DNA of 56,415 nt, from positions 1 to 56,415 of the forward strand of contig DCXP01000048.1 of assembly GCA_002327725.1 (NCBI GenBank), read 5' to 3'. Position numbers and translations under genes: made by a program. Source of the DNA: Proteobacteria bacterium UBA2133. GTDB taxonomy: Bacteria; Pseudomonadota; Gammaproteobacteria; Arenicellales; UBA868. This document shows positions 1 through 9,070 of the stretch, piece after piece. Numbering within the stretch: the stretch's first letter is position 1; each line of letters starts with the position of its first letter. The notes under the pieces were generated by a model. That model searched no databases. It saw nothing but the letters and a program-made list of their open reading frames with translations, and was not told the DNA's origin.

Positions 1-1
1 A

Positions 2-190
2 AAGGCATCGGCCAAGAAAACGACGAAAAAAGCGCCGGCAAAAAAGAAGGCAGCCAAGCGGGTCGCCAGGAAAGCCGCCAAGAAAGTCCCGACCAAGAAA
101 AAAGTGGCCAAGCAGGTCGCCAGGAAATCAACCACCAAAAAAGCGCCCGCCAGGAAAACGGCCAGGAAACGGCGCGCCCGTAGCCGATAA
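2..190 (+). CDS. C-terminal tail of a histone-H1-like Lys/Ala-rich protein (partial)
   Basis: An open frame enters from the left edge and ends at the TAA at 188-190, giving 62 residues made almost only of Lys, Ala, Arg, Val, Thr and Pro. Blocks such as KKAPAKKKAAK and RKTARKRRARSR resemble the DNA-binding tails of bacterial H1-like proteins (AlgP/Hc1 type). The words KRVARKAAKK and KQVARKSTTK are imperfect repeats. Such tails are thought to bind DNA nonspecifically. The start and any N-terminal domain lie outside the window, so the family cannot be fixed. It ends 15 bp before hemB. Confidence 0.6.
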   Translation, partial: KASAKKTTKKAPAKKKAAKRVARKAAKKVPTKKKVAKQVARKSTTKKAPARKTARKRRARSR

Positions 191-205
191 CGGCAAGAGG
201 GTTTG

Positions 206-1201
<996 letters not shown>

Positions 1202-1272
1202 CTGCCCGGGGCGTTTTTCGTCCGTGAATCTTTCTCTCGCCTGGCAATTAATATTCTCGCGAGCCTTTCATC

Positions 1273-1641
1273 ATGACAGCCAAGCCCCGTCCCACCCGAA
1301 TCGTGCTGCACCAGCAGTCGCGCACGCTGGAAGTTGCTTTCGATGACGACAGCCTCTTTAACCTCTCCTGCGAATACCTGAGAGTCTTCTCCCCTTCTGC
1401 CGAGGTCAGGGGTCACGGACCGGGACAGCAAGTCCTGCAGACCGGCAAAGAGAATGTCAATATTTCAGCGGTTGAGGCGGTCGGGGCTTACGCAGTGAAG
1501 CTTATTTTTGACGACGGGCACGACTCGGGTATTTACTCCTGGGAAACGCTCTATGAACTGGGATCACAGCAGGAAGCCTATTGGCAGGCCTATCTCGAGG
1601 AACTTAAAGAGGCGGGTTACGGGCGTCAGGCAGCGTCATGA
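1273..1641 (+). CDS. DUF971 family protein (gamma-butyrobetaine hydroxylase N-terminal-like domain)
   Basis: A 122-residue protein that is a single DUF971 domain: HQQSRTLEVAFDDDSLFNLS, then EYLRVFSPSAEVRGHGPGQ, and near the end DDGHDSGIYSWETLYEL. The fold is the small domain at the N terminus of gamma-butyrobetaine hydroxylases. Stand-alone copies have no firmly known function. It ends 31 bp before the chosen ubiE start, and this placement upstream of ubiE is common in proteobacteria. Confidence 0.85.
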   Translation: MTAKPRPTRIVLHQQSRTLEVAFDDDSLFNLSCEYLRVFSPSAEVRGHGPGQQVLQTGKENVNISAVEAVGAYAVKLIFDDGHDSGIYSWETLYELGSQQEAYWQAYLEELKEAGYGRQAAS

Positions 1642-1672
1642 GTATTTTCGCTGCGAGCGACGTAGTGGTTCG

Positions 1673-2419
1673 ATGAGCGAGGGGCCAACACACTTTGGTT
1701 TCAGCGAGGTAGCGTCGGTGCAAAAGGCGGGCAAAGTCCGAGCGGTCTTCACTTCGGTCGCGGACCGTTACGATCTGATGAACGATCTGATGTCTTTCGG
1801 CGCCCACCGGCTGTGGAAAGATTTTGCTGTTGCCCGTAGCGGCGTACGCGCGGGACAACATGTTCTCGATGTTGCTGCGGGCAGCGGCGATATGACCGCA
1901 CGTTTTGCAGACCAGGTGGGTCCGTCGGGCCGTGTCGTGATGACCGATATCAATCGCAGCATGCTGGAGTGCGGCCGGGCCCGGCTGCTGGATAAAGGTA
2001 TCGGTCCCAACATCGATATGCTGCTTGCCGACGCTGAGACGCTGCCGTTCGTGCCGCATCAGTTTGACTGCGTGAGCATTGCGTTTGGTCTTCGCAACGT
2101 CACCCGCATCGCCAAAGCCCTCGCGTCGATGGCAAGCATGCTTAAGCCCGGGGGGCGCGTTCTGATACTCGAGTTTTCGCATCCGGTATCAGACCTCATA
2201 TCACGTGCCTACGATCTTTTCTCCTTTTCCGTCATTCCGCCGCTGGGCCGGCTGGTCACCGGCGACGAAGCCAGTTACCGCTACCTGGTGGAATCCATCA
2301 GACGCCATCCCGACCAGGACACCTTGAGCCGGATGATGACTGATGCCGGGCTTGAAGATGTGGGTTATCACAACCTCAATGGCGGCATCGTGGCGGTGCA
2401 TACCGGCTTTCGTTACTGA
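1673..2419 (+). CDS. ubiE: Ubiquinone/menaquinone C-methyltransferase UbiE
   Basis: SAM-dependent C-methylation of the quinone ring in ubiquinone (and menaquinone) synthesis. Family blocks run in order: VFTSVADRYDLMNDLMSFG at the start, SAM-binding VLDVAAGSGD, the acidic DINRSML, ADAETLPF, FGLRNVT, and C-terminal NLNGGIVAVHTGFRY. The frame is open from 1508, but residues before the ATG at 1673 have no family character and overlap the DUF971 gene. Starting at 1673 gives 248 residues, close to the normal 250. ubiJ and ubiB follow, so this is a quinone-synthesis operon. Confidence 0.96.
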   Translation: MSEGPTHFGFSEVASVQKAGKVRAVFTSVADRYDLMNDLMSFGAHRLWKDFAVARSGVRAGQHVLDVAAGSGDMTARFADQVGPSGRVVMTDINRSMLECGRARLLDKGIGPNIDMLLADAETLPFVPHQFDCVSIAFGLRNVTRIAKALASMASMLKPGGRVLILEFSHPVSDLISRAYDLFSFSVIPPLGRLVTGDEASYRYLVESIRRHPDQDTLSRMMTDAGLEDVGYHNLNGGIVAVHTGFRY

Positions 2420-2430
2420 GACCTGCCGCC

Positions 2431-3036
2431 GTGAATCCCATCGCACTTCGCCTCGAAGGTATTGTCAACCGCGTCATCCTGGATTCGGGTGCCGCTGCGC
2501 ATCTGCGCAATCTCGAGGGTCGGGTAGTCGCGGTCTCGATCCGGGGTCTGGATGCGACCGGTTACGCCGCTGTGAGCAACGGCGCTATCCGCGTGATCGG
2601 CGTGCCTGACCAGGCGCCTGATATTACCGTCTCGGGCACAGCGAACGGCCTGATGCAACTTTGCCGTCGCGGTGCTGATCCGGAGCTTTTTCGAGGCGGT
2701 TCGGTCCGCATCGAGGGTGATGCCCAGTCGATGCTCGATATCAAGGCCTTGTTCTCGGCGCTGGACTGGGATGCTGAGGAAGCGCTCGCCCAGATACTGG
2801 GCGACACTTTGGCGCGCAAGGCCGCTAATGGAGCGCGGGCCCTGAACCGCTGGGCAAAAGGTGCAGCGGATTCCGGCGCAGCAGGTCTTGCCGAAACCCT
2901 GGTCGAGGAGACACGCCTGCTGGCGAGCCGGCCCCGTGCAGAGCGTTTTGTCGATGACGTCGAGACACTGCGCGATGGTACAGCGCGCCTGCAGCAGCGG
3001 ATTGAGCGGTTGCGGGCCGCTGCCAAACCCGGATAA
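2431..3036 (+). CDS. ubiJ: Ubiquinone biosynthesis accessory factor UbiJ (SCP2 domain)
   Basis: 201 residues starting at GTG 2431, 11 bp after ubiE. The N-terminal half has SCP2 sterol-carrier-like character (LRNLEGRVVAVSIRGLD ... APDITVSGTANGLMQL ... GSVRIEGDAQSMLDI). The C-terminal third is a charged, probably coiled helix (VDDVETLRDGTARLQQRIER). UbiJ is an assembly or lipid-binding factor of the soluble ubiquinone-synthesis complex in gammaproteobacteria. The conserved ubiE-ubiJ-ubiB order supports the call more than sequence alone, because this family diverges quickly. Confidence 0.88.
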   Translation: MNPIALRLEGIVNRVILDSGAAAHLRNLEGRVVAVSIRGLDATGYAAVSNGAIRVIGVPDQAPDITVSGTANGLMQLCRRGADPELFRGGSVRIEGDAQSMLDIKALFSALDWDAEEALAQILGDTLARKAANGARALNRWAKGAADSGAAGLAETLVEETRLLASRPRAERFVDDVETLRDGTARLQQRIERLRAAAKPG

Positions 3037-3042
3037 ACCAGA

Positions 3043-4704
3043 ATGGGCCGGAGCAGTTCCTGGCGTGTGCTGCGCATTGTCCGTGTTCTGGTCCGGCACG
3101 GGCTGGATGAATTCGTATTTCGCCTGCACCTGCTTCGCCCCTACCGCTTTGCGCTTTGGCTCCTGCCGGGCTTCTGGTTCTGTGACCGTTCCGCCGAGCG
3201 GGGCCAGCGGCTGCGCGAAGCACTGGAAGAACTCGGTCCGGTCTTCGTCAAGTTTGGCCAGGCCCTGTCAACCCGCCCCGACCTGATTCCCGCGGACATT
3301 GCCGCGCAGTTAACCCGCCTTCAGGACGATGTGCCTCCTTTTCCCGGAGCGTCGGCCGAGGCCGTGGTTGAGCAATCGCTGGGCGCGCCCATTAGCGAAC
3401 ACTTTGCCAGTTTCGAGCTCGACCCGCTGGCGTCAGCCTCAGTGGCCCAGGTTCACGGCGCGACCCTCAAAGACGGCACCGAGGTGGTCGTCAAGGTGCT
3501 TCGCCCCGGGATTGGGGAGGTGATCGATCAGGACCTGGCACTGCTCTATCAACTGGCGCGTCTTGCAGACCGGCACTGGCCGGATGCCAAGCGGTTGCGC
3601 CCGCTTGAGGTTGTGTCCGACTATGACAAGACGGTCCATGACGAACTGGACATGATGCGCGAAGGCGCTAACGCCAGCCAGTTGCGCAGCAATTTTCCAG
3701 ACTCGGAAATGATTTATGTGCCCCGGGTCTACTGGGAGCACAGTCGACGCGAAGTGCTGGTTATGGAGCGTATCGACGGCATCCCGATCCGAGACGTCGA
3801 TGCCATCAAGAAGGCAGGCATCGATCTTCGCAAACTTGCCCATAATGGTGTGGAGATCTTTTTTACCCAGGCCTTTCGTGACGGATTTTTCCATGCCGAT
3901 ATGCATCCGGGGAACATTTTCGTCAGCCAAGAGGGGCAGTACCGGGCCGTGGACTTCGGGATCATGGGCACCCTGGGTGAGGCGGATAAACAGTATCTCG
4001 CCGAGAACCTGCTGGCATTTTTCAACCGCGACTACCGGGCGGTGGCGATGGCGCACCTGCGCGCCGGTTGGGTGCCTGCATCAACCGGGGTTGATGAATT
4101 CGAAGCGGCGGTGCGCACCGTTTGCGAACCGATTTTTGCCCGGCCCATCAGCGAGATTTCTTTCGGCCATCTGGTGGTTCGGCTGTTTCAGGTGGCGAGG
4201 CGCTTTGATATGCCGGTTCAGCCCCAGCTGGTGCTGCTGCAGAAAACGCTCCTCAATATCGAGGGTCTTGGCAGACAGTTATACCCGCAGTTGGATTTAT
4301 GGGAGACGGCCAAGCCGTACCTTGAAAGGTGGATGCGCGAACAGATCGGGCCAAGAGCGTTTATGAAAACGCTTCGTCGCGAGCTACCGGCAGTCCTGCC
4401 CTTGCTGCCGGAGTTGCCGGGACTGATGCACGAGTTGTTGCGCCGGCAGCGGGACGGCGAACTTTATATTCGCACCGGCGACGACGAGGAAAGAAAGTCC
4501 CTGGAGCACGCGCTTAAAGCGTGCGCCCACCAGCGTAATGGCCTCGCTGCGGGGGCTGCGCTGTTGCTCGGGGCGATTGCCGTATCGCTTGTCTCCCGGT
4601 CTTTGGATCTCGGTGTCATCACAGATCTTGTGGCCACCGGGCTGACCATCGGCGGCGGGATCGTCCTGGTGGTGTCGCTGCTGCGCCGGCACGGCTCGCG
4701 TTGA
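3043..4704 (+). CDS. ubiB: Ubiquinone biosynthesis atypical kinase/ATPase UbiB
   Basis: 553 residues, normal for UbiB (about 546). It shows the ABC1/ADCK kinase-like marks: KFGQ at 70-73, the Ala-rich nucleotide loop ASASVAQVH near 130-138, the Lys in VVVKVLRPG (151), HADMHPGN near 284-291 and DFG at 304-306. Two hydrophobic helices close the protein (GAALLLGAIAVSLVS and LTIGGGIVLVVSLL), anchoring it in the inner membrane. UbiB supports ubiquinone synthesis as a membrane ATPase. It begins 6 bp after ubiJ and ends the operon; a 205-bp gap with an iscR promoter follows. Confidence 0.96.
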   Translation: MGRSSSWRVLRIVRVLVRHGLDEFVFRLHLLRPYRFALWLLPGFWFCDRSAERGQRLREALEELGPVFVKFGQALSTRPDLIPADIAAQLTRLQDDVPPFPGASAEAVVEQSLGAPISEHFASFELDPLASASVAQVHGATLKDGTEVVVKVLRPGIGEVIDQDLALLYQLARLADRHWPDAKRLRPLEVVSDYDKTVHDELDMMREGANASQLRSNFPDSEMIYVPRVYWEHSRREVLVMERIDGIPIRDVDAIKKAGIDLRKLAHNGVEIFFTQAFRDGFFHADMHPGNIFVSQEGQYRAVDFGIMGTLGEADKQYLAENLLAFFNRDYRAVAMAHLRAGWVPASTGVDEFEAAVRTVCEPIFARPISEISFGHLVVRLFQVARRFDMPVQPQLVLLQKTLLNIEGLGRQLYPQLDLWETAKPYLERWMREQIGPRAFMKTLRRELPAVLPLLPELPGLMHELLRRQRDGELYIRTGDDEERKSLEHALKACAHQRNGLAAGAALLLGAIAVSLVSRSLDLGVITDLVATGLTIGGGIVLVVSLLRRHGSR

Positions 4705-4773
4705 CCAGTTCAGCCGAATGACGGGCAAAATGGCTGGTGGCTGTCCGCCGGCGCTCAAATCCAACTGTTTTAC

Positions 4774-4801
4774 TTGGTTTTCACAGCAAAATCCTTATAA
4801 T
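4774..4801 (+). promoter_or_regulatory. Probable sigma-70 promoter of the iscR-suf operon
   Basis: TTGGTT at 4774-4779 and a perfect TATAAT at 4796-4801 are separated by 16 bp. They lie about 110 bp upstream of the iscR ATG, in the gap after ubiB. IscR normally represses its own promoter, but I could not identify a convincing Type 1 IscR box here. The -10 is strong and the -35 matches only its first three bases. Confidence 0.55.
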
Positions 4802-4909
4802 CGCACTTGGTAATTGGTGGCAAGCTCCGACAGCTGGATATCTCCCCAGGAAAGGCCGCTTGTTCACCAATCTTTCTTCACTATCGGGAATATAAGGGAG
4901 TCAAGATCA

Positions 4910-5419
4910 ATGAGGTTAACAACTAAGGGCCGTTACGCCGTGACCGCGATGCTCGATCTCGCCCTGCAGGAAGGCAAAAAGCCGGTTACGTTACAGGATA
5001 TTGCTGTGAATCAGGAGATTTCGCTCTCCTATCTGGAACAATTGTTCGCCAGGTTGCGAAAGTCCGGACTGGTTCGGGGCACCCGGGGGCCCGGCGGGGG
5101 CTACCGGCTTGCGAAAAAGATGGATGCGATCTCAATCGCGGAGGTGATTTCTGCGGTCGATGAGAATGTTGACATGACCGGCTGCGGCGGCAGGGGGGAT
5201 TGCCTTGACGGTGAGAAATGCCTTACCCACGAGTTGTGGATGGAACTCAGCAACAAGATTTTCGGGTTCCTGAGCGATATCAGCCTGGGCGAACTGGTGC
5301 GTCGTCCCGCGGTGATCGTGGTGGCCGAGCGCCAGGCGGCCGTGCGCGAGGGCCTGCGCTCAGGCCGTCTCAAGACCGTGGTGGTGGATGCCAACACGGT
5401 TGTCGGCAACCTCAAATGA
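4910..5419 (+). CDS. iscR: Rrf2-family Fe-S cluster regulator IscR
   Basis: Transcription factor that senses Fe-S status by binding a [2Fe-2S] cluster. The winged-helix start (MRLTTKGRYAVTAMLDLAL) and RGPGGGYRLAK wing are typical. Cluster residues C92, C98, C104 and H107 sit at the same numbers as in E. coli IscR. The frame is open from 4814, but the ATG at 4910 has an AAGGGAG ribosome site nine bases upstream and starts exactly at the family N terminus, giving 169 residues. It leads a suf rather than an isc operon, so it probably controls SufBCDS synthesis. Confidence 0.95.
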   Translation: MRLTTKGRYAVTAMLDLALQEGKKPVTLQDIAVNQEISLSYLEQLFARLRKSGLVRGTRGPGGGYRLAKKMDAISIAEVISAVDENVDMTGCGGRGDCLDGEKCLTHELWMELSNKIFGFLSDISLGELVRRPAVIVVAERQAAVREGLRSGRLKTVVVDANTVVGNLK

Positions 5420-5456
5420 TCGGTTCCCGATTTTTTAAAACGCAAGAGACAACCAA

Positions 5457-6905
5457 GTGAATTCCGCAGTCAAAGAACTGGGTGAACTGGTCGGACGCGA
5501 GTACAAGGAAGGTTTCGTTACCGACATCGAAGCGGATACGCTGCCGCCCGGCCTTGACGAAAGCGTGATCCGTTTTCTGTCAGGGAAAAAATCGGAGCCC
5601 GATTTTGTCTTGCAGTGGCGGCTTGACGCCTTTCGCCGGTGGCAGGCCATGGAGCCCCCCGACTGGGCCCACGTTAAGCACGCGCCTATCGATTTTCAGG
5701 CGATCAGTTATTACTCGGCGCCCAAGCGCGATGAAGACCGGCCCAAGAGCCTGGATGAGGTCGATCCGAAACTGCTGGAAACCTATAACAAACTGGGCAT
5801 TCCGCTGGAAGAGCAAAAGGCCCTGGCCGGAGTCGCGGTGGATGCGGTGTTCGACAGCGTCTCTGTCGCCACCACCTTCAAGGACAAACTGGCTGAGGCC
5901 GGCGTGATCTTTTGCCCGCTTTCAGAGGCTATGGCAAATCATCCGGAACTTGTCCGTGAGTACCTGGGTTCGGTGGTGCCGCAAAGTGACAACTTCTATG
6001 CGGCGCTGAATTCGGCGGTGTTTACCGAAGGGTCGTTTGTCTACGTGCCCAAGGGTGTGCGCTGCCCGATGGAGCTTTCCACCTATTTCCGGATCAATGC
6101 CCTGAACACGGGCCAGTTCGAGCGGACCCTGATCATTGCCGACGAAGGCAGCTACGTGAGTTACCTCGAGGGCTGCACGGCGCCGATGCGCGACGAAAAC
6201 CAGCTGCACGCAGCGGTGGTGGAACTCGTGGCGTTCAAGGATGCCAAGATCAAGTACTCTACCGTACAGAACTGGTATCCGGGCGACGAGGAGGGTCGGG
6301 GCGGCATCTACAATTTTGTGACCAAGCGCGGCGCCTGCCGGGGAGACAACGCCAAGATTTCATGGACCCAGGTCGAAACGGGTTCGGCCATTACCTGGAA
6401 GTACCCAAGCGTGCTGCTGGAGGGCAACCATTCGACGGGCGAATTCTATTCGGTGGCGCTGACCAATAACTGTCAGCAGGCTGATACCGGAACCAAGATG
6501 GTGCACATCGGGGAACATACCTCCAGCACGATCATTTCCAAGGGCATTTCCGCCGGTCGCGGCCAGAACGCCTACCGGGGTCTGGTCAAGGTCTTAAAGG
6601 GGGCAAAGCAGGCGCGTAACTACTCGCAGTGCGATTCTTTGTTAATGGGGGACCGGTGCGGTGCACATACTTTTCCGTATGTCGAGGTAAAAAATCCCAC
6701 GGCAACCATTGAGCACGAAGCGACCACCTCGAAGATCGGTGAGGACCAGTTGTTTTACTGTCGCCAGCGCGGGCTTTCCGAGGAAGACGCGGTATCGATG
6801 ATTGTCAACGGATTCTGCAAAGAAGTGTTCCGTGAACTGCCGATGGAGTTTGCCGTCGAGGCACAGAAACTGCTGGGTATCAGCCTGGAAGGTGCGGTCG
6901 GTTGA
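5457..6905 (+). CDS. sufB: Fe-S cluster assembly scaffold protein SufB
   Basis: Part of the SufBC2D scaffold on which clusters are built in the cytoplasm. The 482-residue length and blocks such as FVYVPKGVRCPMELSTYFRI, SYVSYLEGCTAPMRDENQLH, KYSTVQNWYPGDEEGRGGIY and QCDSLLMGDRCGAHTFPY are highly characteristic. The start is GTG at 5457, 37 bp after iscR. sufC, sufD and sufS follow on the same strand. Confidence 0.97.
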   Translation: MNSAVKELGELVGREYKEGFVTDIEADTLPPGLDESVIRFLSGKKSEPDFVLQWRLDAFRRWQAMEPPDWAHVKHAPIDFQAISYYSAPKRDEDRPKSLDEVDPKLLETYNKLGIPLEEQKALAGVAVDAVFDSVSVATTFKDKLAEAGVIFCPLSEAMANHPELVREYLGSVVPQSDNFYAALNSAVFTEGSFVYVPKGVRCPMELSTYFRINALNTGQFERTLIIADEGSYVSYLEGCTAPMRDENQLHAAVVELVAFKDAKIKYSTVQNWYPGDEEGRGGIYNFVTKRGACRGDNAKISWTQVETGSAITWKYPSVLLEGNHSTGEFYSVALTNNCQQADTGTKMVHIGEHTSSTIISKGISAGRGQNAYRGLVKVLKGAKQARNYSQCDSLLMGDRCGAHTFPYVEVKNPTATIEHEATTSKIGEDQLFYCRQRGLSEEDAVSMIVNGFCKEVFRELPMEFAVEAQKLLGISLEGAVG

Positions 6906-6971
6906 TCCTTGCGGGGCGGCCCCGTTTGCCCGCCCTGATTTGTTTTGACATACGGAGTTACCAATAAAAAC

Positions 6972-7733
6972 ATGCTGAAGATAAGCGATCTTAAAGTCAC
7001 GGTTGACGGAAAGGCCATTCTGAACGGGCTGGATCTGGATGTGGGTCCGGGAGAAGTTCACGCCATCATGGGGCCGAACGGCTCGGGCAAGAGCACTTTG
7101 GCCAACGTCATCGCCGGGCGTGACGGCTACGAGGTCACCAGCGGGTCTGTCGCGTTCATGGGAAATGACCTGTTGTCGATGGCGCCCGAGAATCGCGCGC
7201 GCGAAGGGGTGTTTCTCGCCTTCCAGTATCCGGTCGAGATTCCGGGCGTTGCGAACATTGCGCTGCTCAAGGAAGGATTGAATGCCGCCCGCCGGCACCG
7301 CGGCGAGCCGGAACTGGATGCGCTCGATTTTCTGAAACTCGTTCGCGAGAAACTCAGGCTGGTCGAGATGAAAGAGGAATTCCTCTACCGCTCGGTCAAC
7401 GAAGGCTTCTCCGGAGGTGAAAAGAAGCGCAACGAGATTTTCCAGATGGCGGTGCTCGAGCCCCGCCTCGCGGTCCTCGATGAAACCGATTCCGGGCTGG
7501 ACATCGATGCGCTGAAGATCGTTGCCGGCGGCGTCAATGCGCTGCGATCAGAGGAGCGCTCTGTTATTCTGGTCACGCACTACCAGCGTCTGCTCGACTA
7601 CATTGTCCCGGACAGGGTGCATGTACTGGCGGGGGGCCGCATCGTGCGCTCCGGAGACAAGCAGCTGGCACGCGATCTGGAAGAGCGCGGCTACGGCTGG
7701 ATCGATAGCTCCGCCGGCGCAGCAACCGCATGA
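6972..7733 (+). CDS. sufC: Fe-S cluster assembly ATPase SufC
   Basis: ABC-type ATPase of the SufBC2D complex. Visible are the Walker A motif GPNGSGKST, the Q-loop AFQYPVEIPG, the signature FSGGEKKRNE, the Walker B VLDETDSGLD and the switch His in VTHYQRLL. ATP-driven dimerisation of SufC opens the SufB-SufD interface for cluster assembly. I used the ATG at 6972 (253 residues); an in-frame TTG at 6945 would add nine residues without family character. The gene overlaps sufD by 4 bp. Confidence 0.97.
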   Translation: MLKISDLKVTVDGKAILNGLDLDVGPGEVHAIMGPNGSGKSTLANVIAGRDGYEVTSGSVAFMGNDLLSMAPENRAREGVFLAFQYPVEIPGVANIALLKEGLNAARRHRGEPELDALDFLKLVREKLRLVEMKEEFLYRSVNEGFSGGEKKRNEIFQMAVLEPRLAVLDETDSGLDIDALKIVAGGVNALRSEERSVILVTHYQRLLDYIVPDRVHVLAGGRIVRSGDKQLARDLEERGYGWIDSSAGAATA

Positions 7734-9070
7734 GCGCTATGGAAGGTCACGCCGCGCCCTATGTCGAGGCGCAGCAGGGCCAGGCCGGCGAACTGCCGGC
7801 GGCGGGCATCGCGGCGCTTGATCGCAGTCGCGCAAAAGCACTGGAGGCGCTTGGCGAGCGGGGTCTGCCGTCGCAGCGCGATGAGGACTGGAAGTACACC
7901 TCCATCAAGCCGATTACCCGTTCCCGGTTCAGCCCGGCGGCACCGGGGACCGACTGTCCGGAAGACTTTGTCGCCGCAGCGGCGATCGAGAATCTTGACG
8001 CCTGGCAGCTGGTATTCGCAGATGGCTTTTATCTGCCGCCACGATCGAAGACCAACGGCCTGCCGGAGGGCGTACGGGTCGCGGGTCTTGCTGATGCGCT
8101 GACGCAGAATCCGCAACCGATCGCCGACCGGCTGGGATCCGCCATGGGGGAGATCCCGCATGGATTTGCGGCGATGAACTCCGCATTTGTCGGTGACGGC
8201 GCCTTGGTGGAGATCGCACCGGGGGTGCAACTGGAAAAGCCCATTGAACTGCTCTTTGTTTCGGGGTGCAGCGGGGAGGGCTTCCTGAGTCTGCCGCGTA
8301 ATCTGGTGATACTCGGCGAGGGCAGCCAGGCGAGTGTCATCGAGCGTCATCTCTCGTTCAGTCAAGAGAGGTCTCTCAGTAATTCGCTCACCGAGATCAT
8401 TCTGGAAAAAGCCGCGGCGCTGGATTTCTGCTGTGTGCAGGATCAGGCTGAACGCACCTTCCACGTGGGTGGCTTGTTTGCCCGCCTGGCCCAATCCGCG
8501 AAACTCAAAGCGACGACGGTGACCGTGGGAAGGGCATGGGTACGCAATGATGCACGGGTCAACCTCGATGCAGAGCGGGCCTTGGTGAGCCTTGACGGGG
8601 CCTACCTTGCTTTCGGCCGCAGTCATGTCGACAACCACACCCACATATCCCATAACGCGCCCGAGTGCACCAGCCGCGAGTGTTACAAGGGTGTGCTCGG
8701 TGACCGCGGCCACGCAGTGTTTCATGGCCGGATCGTGGTGCAGCCGGGGGCGCAGCAAACCGACTCTGAGCAGAGCAACCAGAACCTGCTGCTCTCTGCC
8801 AACGCCGAGATCGATACCAAACCGCAACTCGAGATCTACGCCGACGATGTGAAATGCGCTCATGGCGCGACCGTCGGCCAGCTGGATGAGGCGGCCCTTT
8901 TCTACCTCGTCTCGCGCGGTGTTGATCGGGAGACAGCCCGGCGTATGCTGACCCAGGCATTCGCCGCCGAGGTCCTCGAGGGGGTTGAGCCCCCGGCGTT
9001 ACAGACGTATCTTGCATCGCGGGTGTCGGGCCAGCTGTCTTCAGCTGCTGCACAGGTGAGCGCGCCATGA
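7730..9070 (+). CDS. sufD: Fe-S cluster assembly protein SufD
   Basis: 446 residues, partner of SufB in the SufBC2D scaffold. The N-terminal helical part contains ALGERGLPSQRDEDWKYTSI. The beta-helix core includes RAWVRNDARVNLDAE, SRECYKGVLGDRGHAVFHGR and DSEQSNQNLLLSANAEI. The C-terminal EIYADDVKCAHGATVGQLDE carries the conserved Cys and His thought to ligate the nascent cluster. ATGA overlaps join it to sufC and sufS, suggesting translational coupling. Confidence 0.96.
   Translation: MSAMEGHAAPYVEAQQGQAGELPAAGIAALDRSRAKALEALGERGLPSQRDEDWKYTSIKPITRSRFSPAAPGTDCPEDFVAAAAIENLDAWQLVFADGFYLPPRSKTNGLPEGVRVAGLADALTQNPQPIADRLGSAMGEIPHGFAAMNSAFVGDGALVEIAPGVQLEKPIELLFVSGCSGEGFLSLPRNLVILGEGSQASVIERHLSFSQERSLSNSLTEIILEKAAALDFCCVQDQAERTFHVGGLFARLAQSAKLKATTVTVGRAWVRNDARVNLDAERALVSLDGAYLAFGRSHVDNHTHISHNAPECTSRECYKGVLGDRGHAVFHGRIVVQPGAQQTDSEQSNQNLLLSANAEIDTKPQLEIYADDVKCAHGATVGQLDEAALFYLVSRGVDRETARRMLTQAFAAEVLEGVEPPALQTYLASRVSGQLSSAAAQVSAP

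Noticed and set aside
7691..8863. A 390-codon minus-strand open frame.
   Set aside because: It is antisense to sufD, which has clear family blocks and tight 4-bp overlaps with both neighbours.
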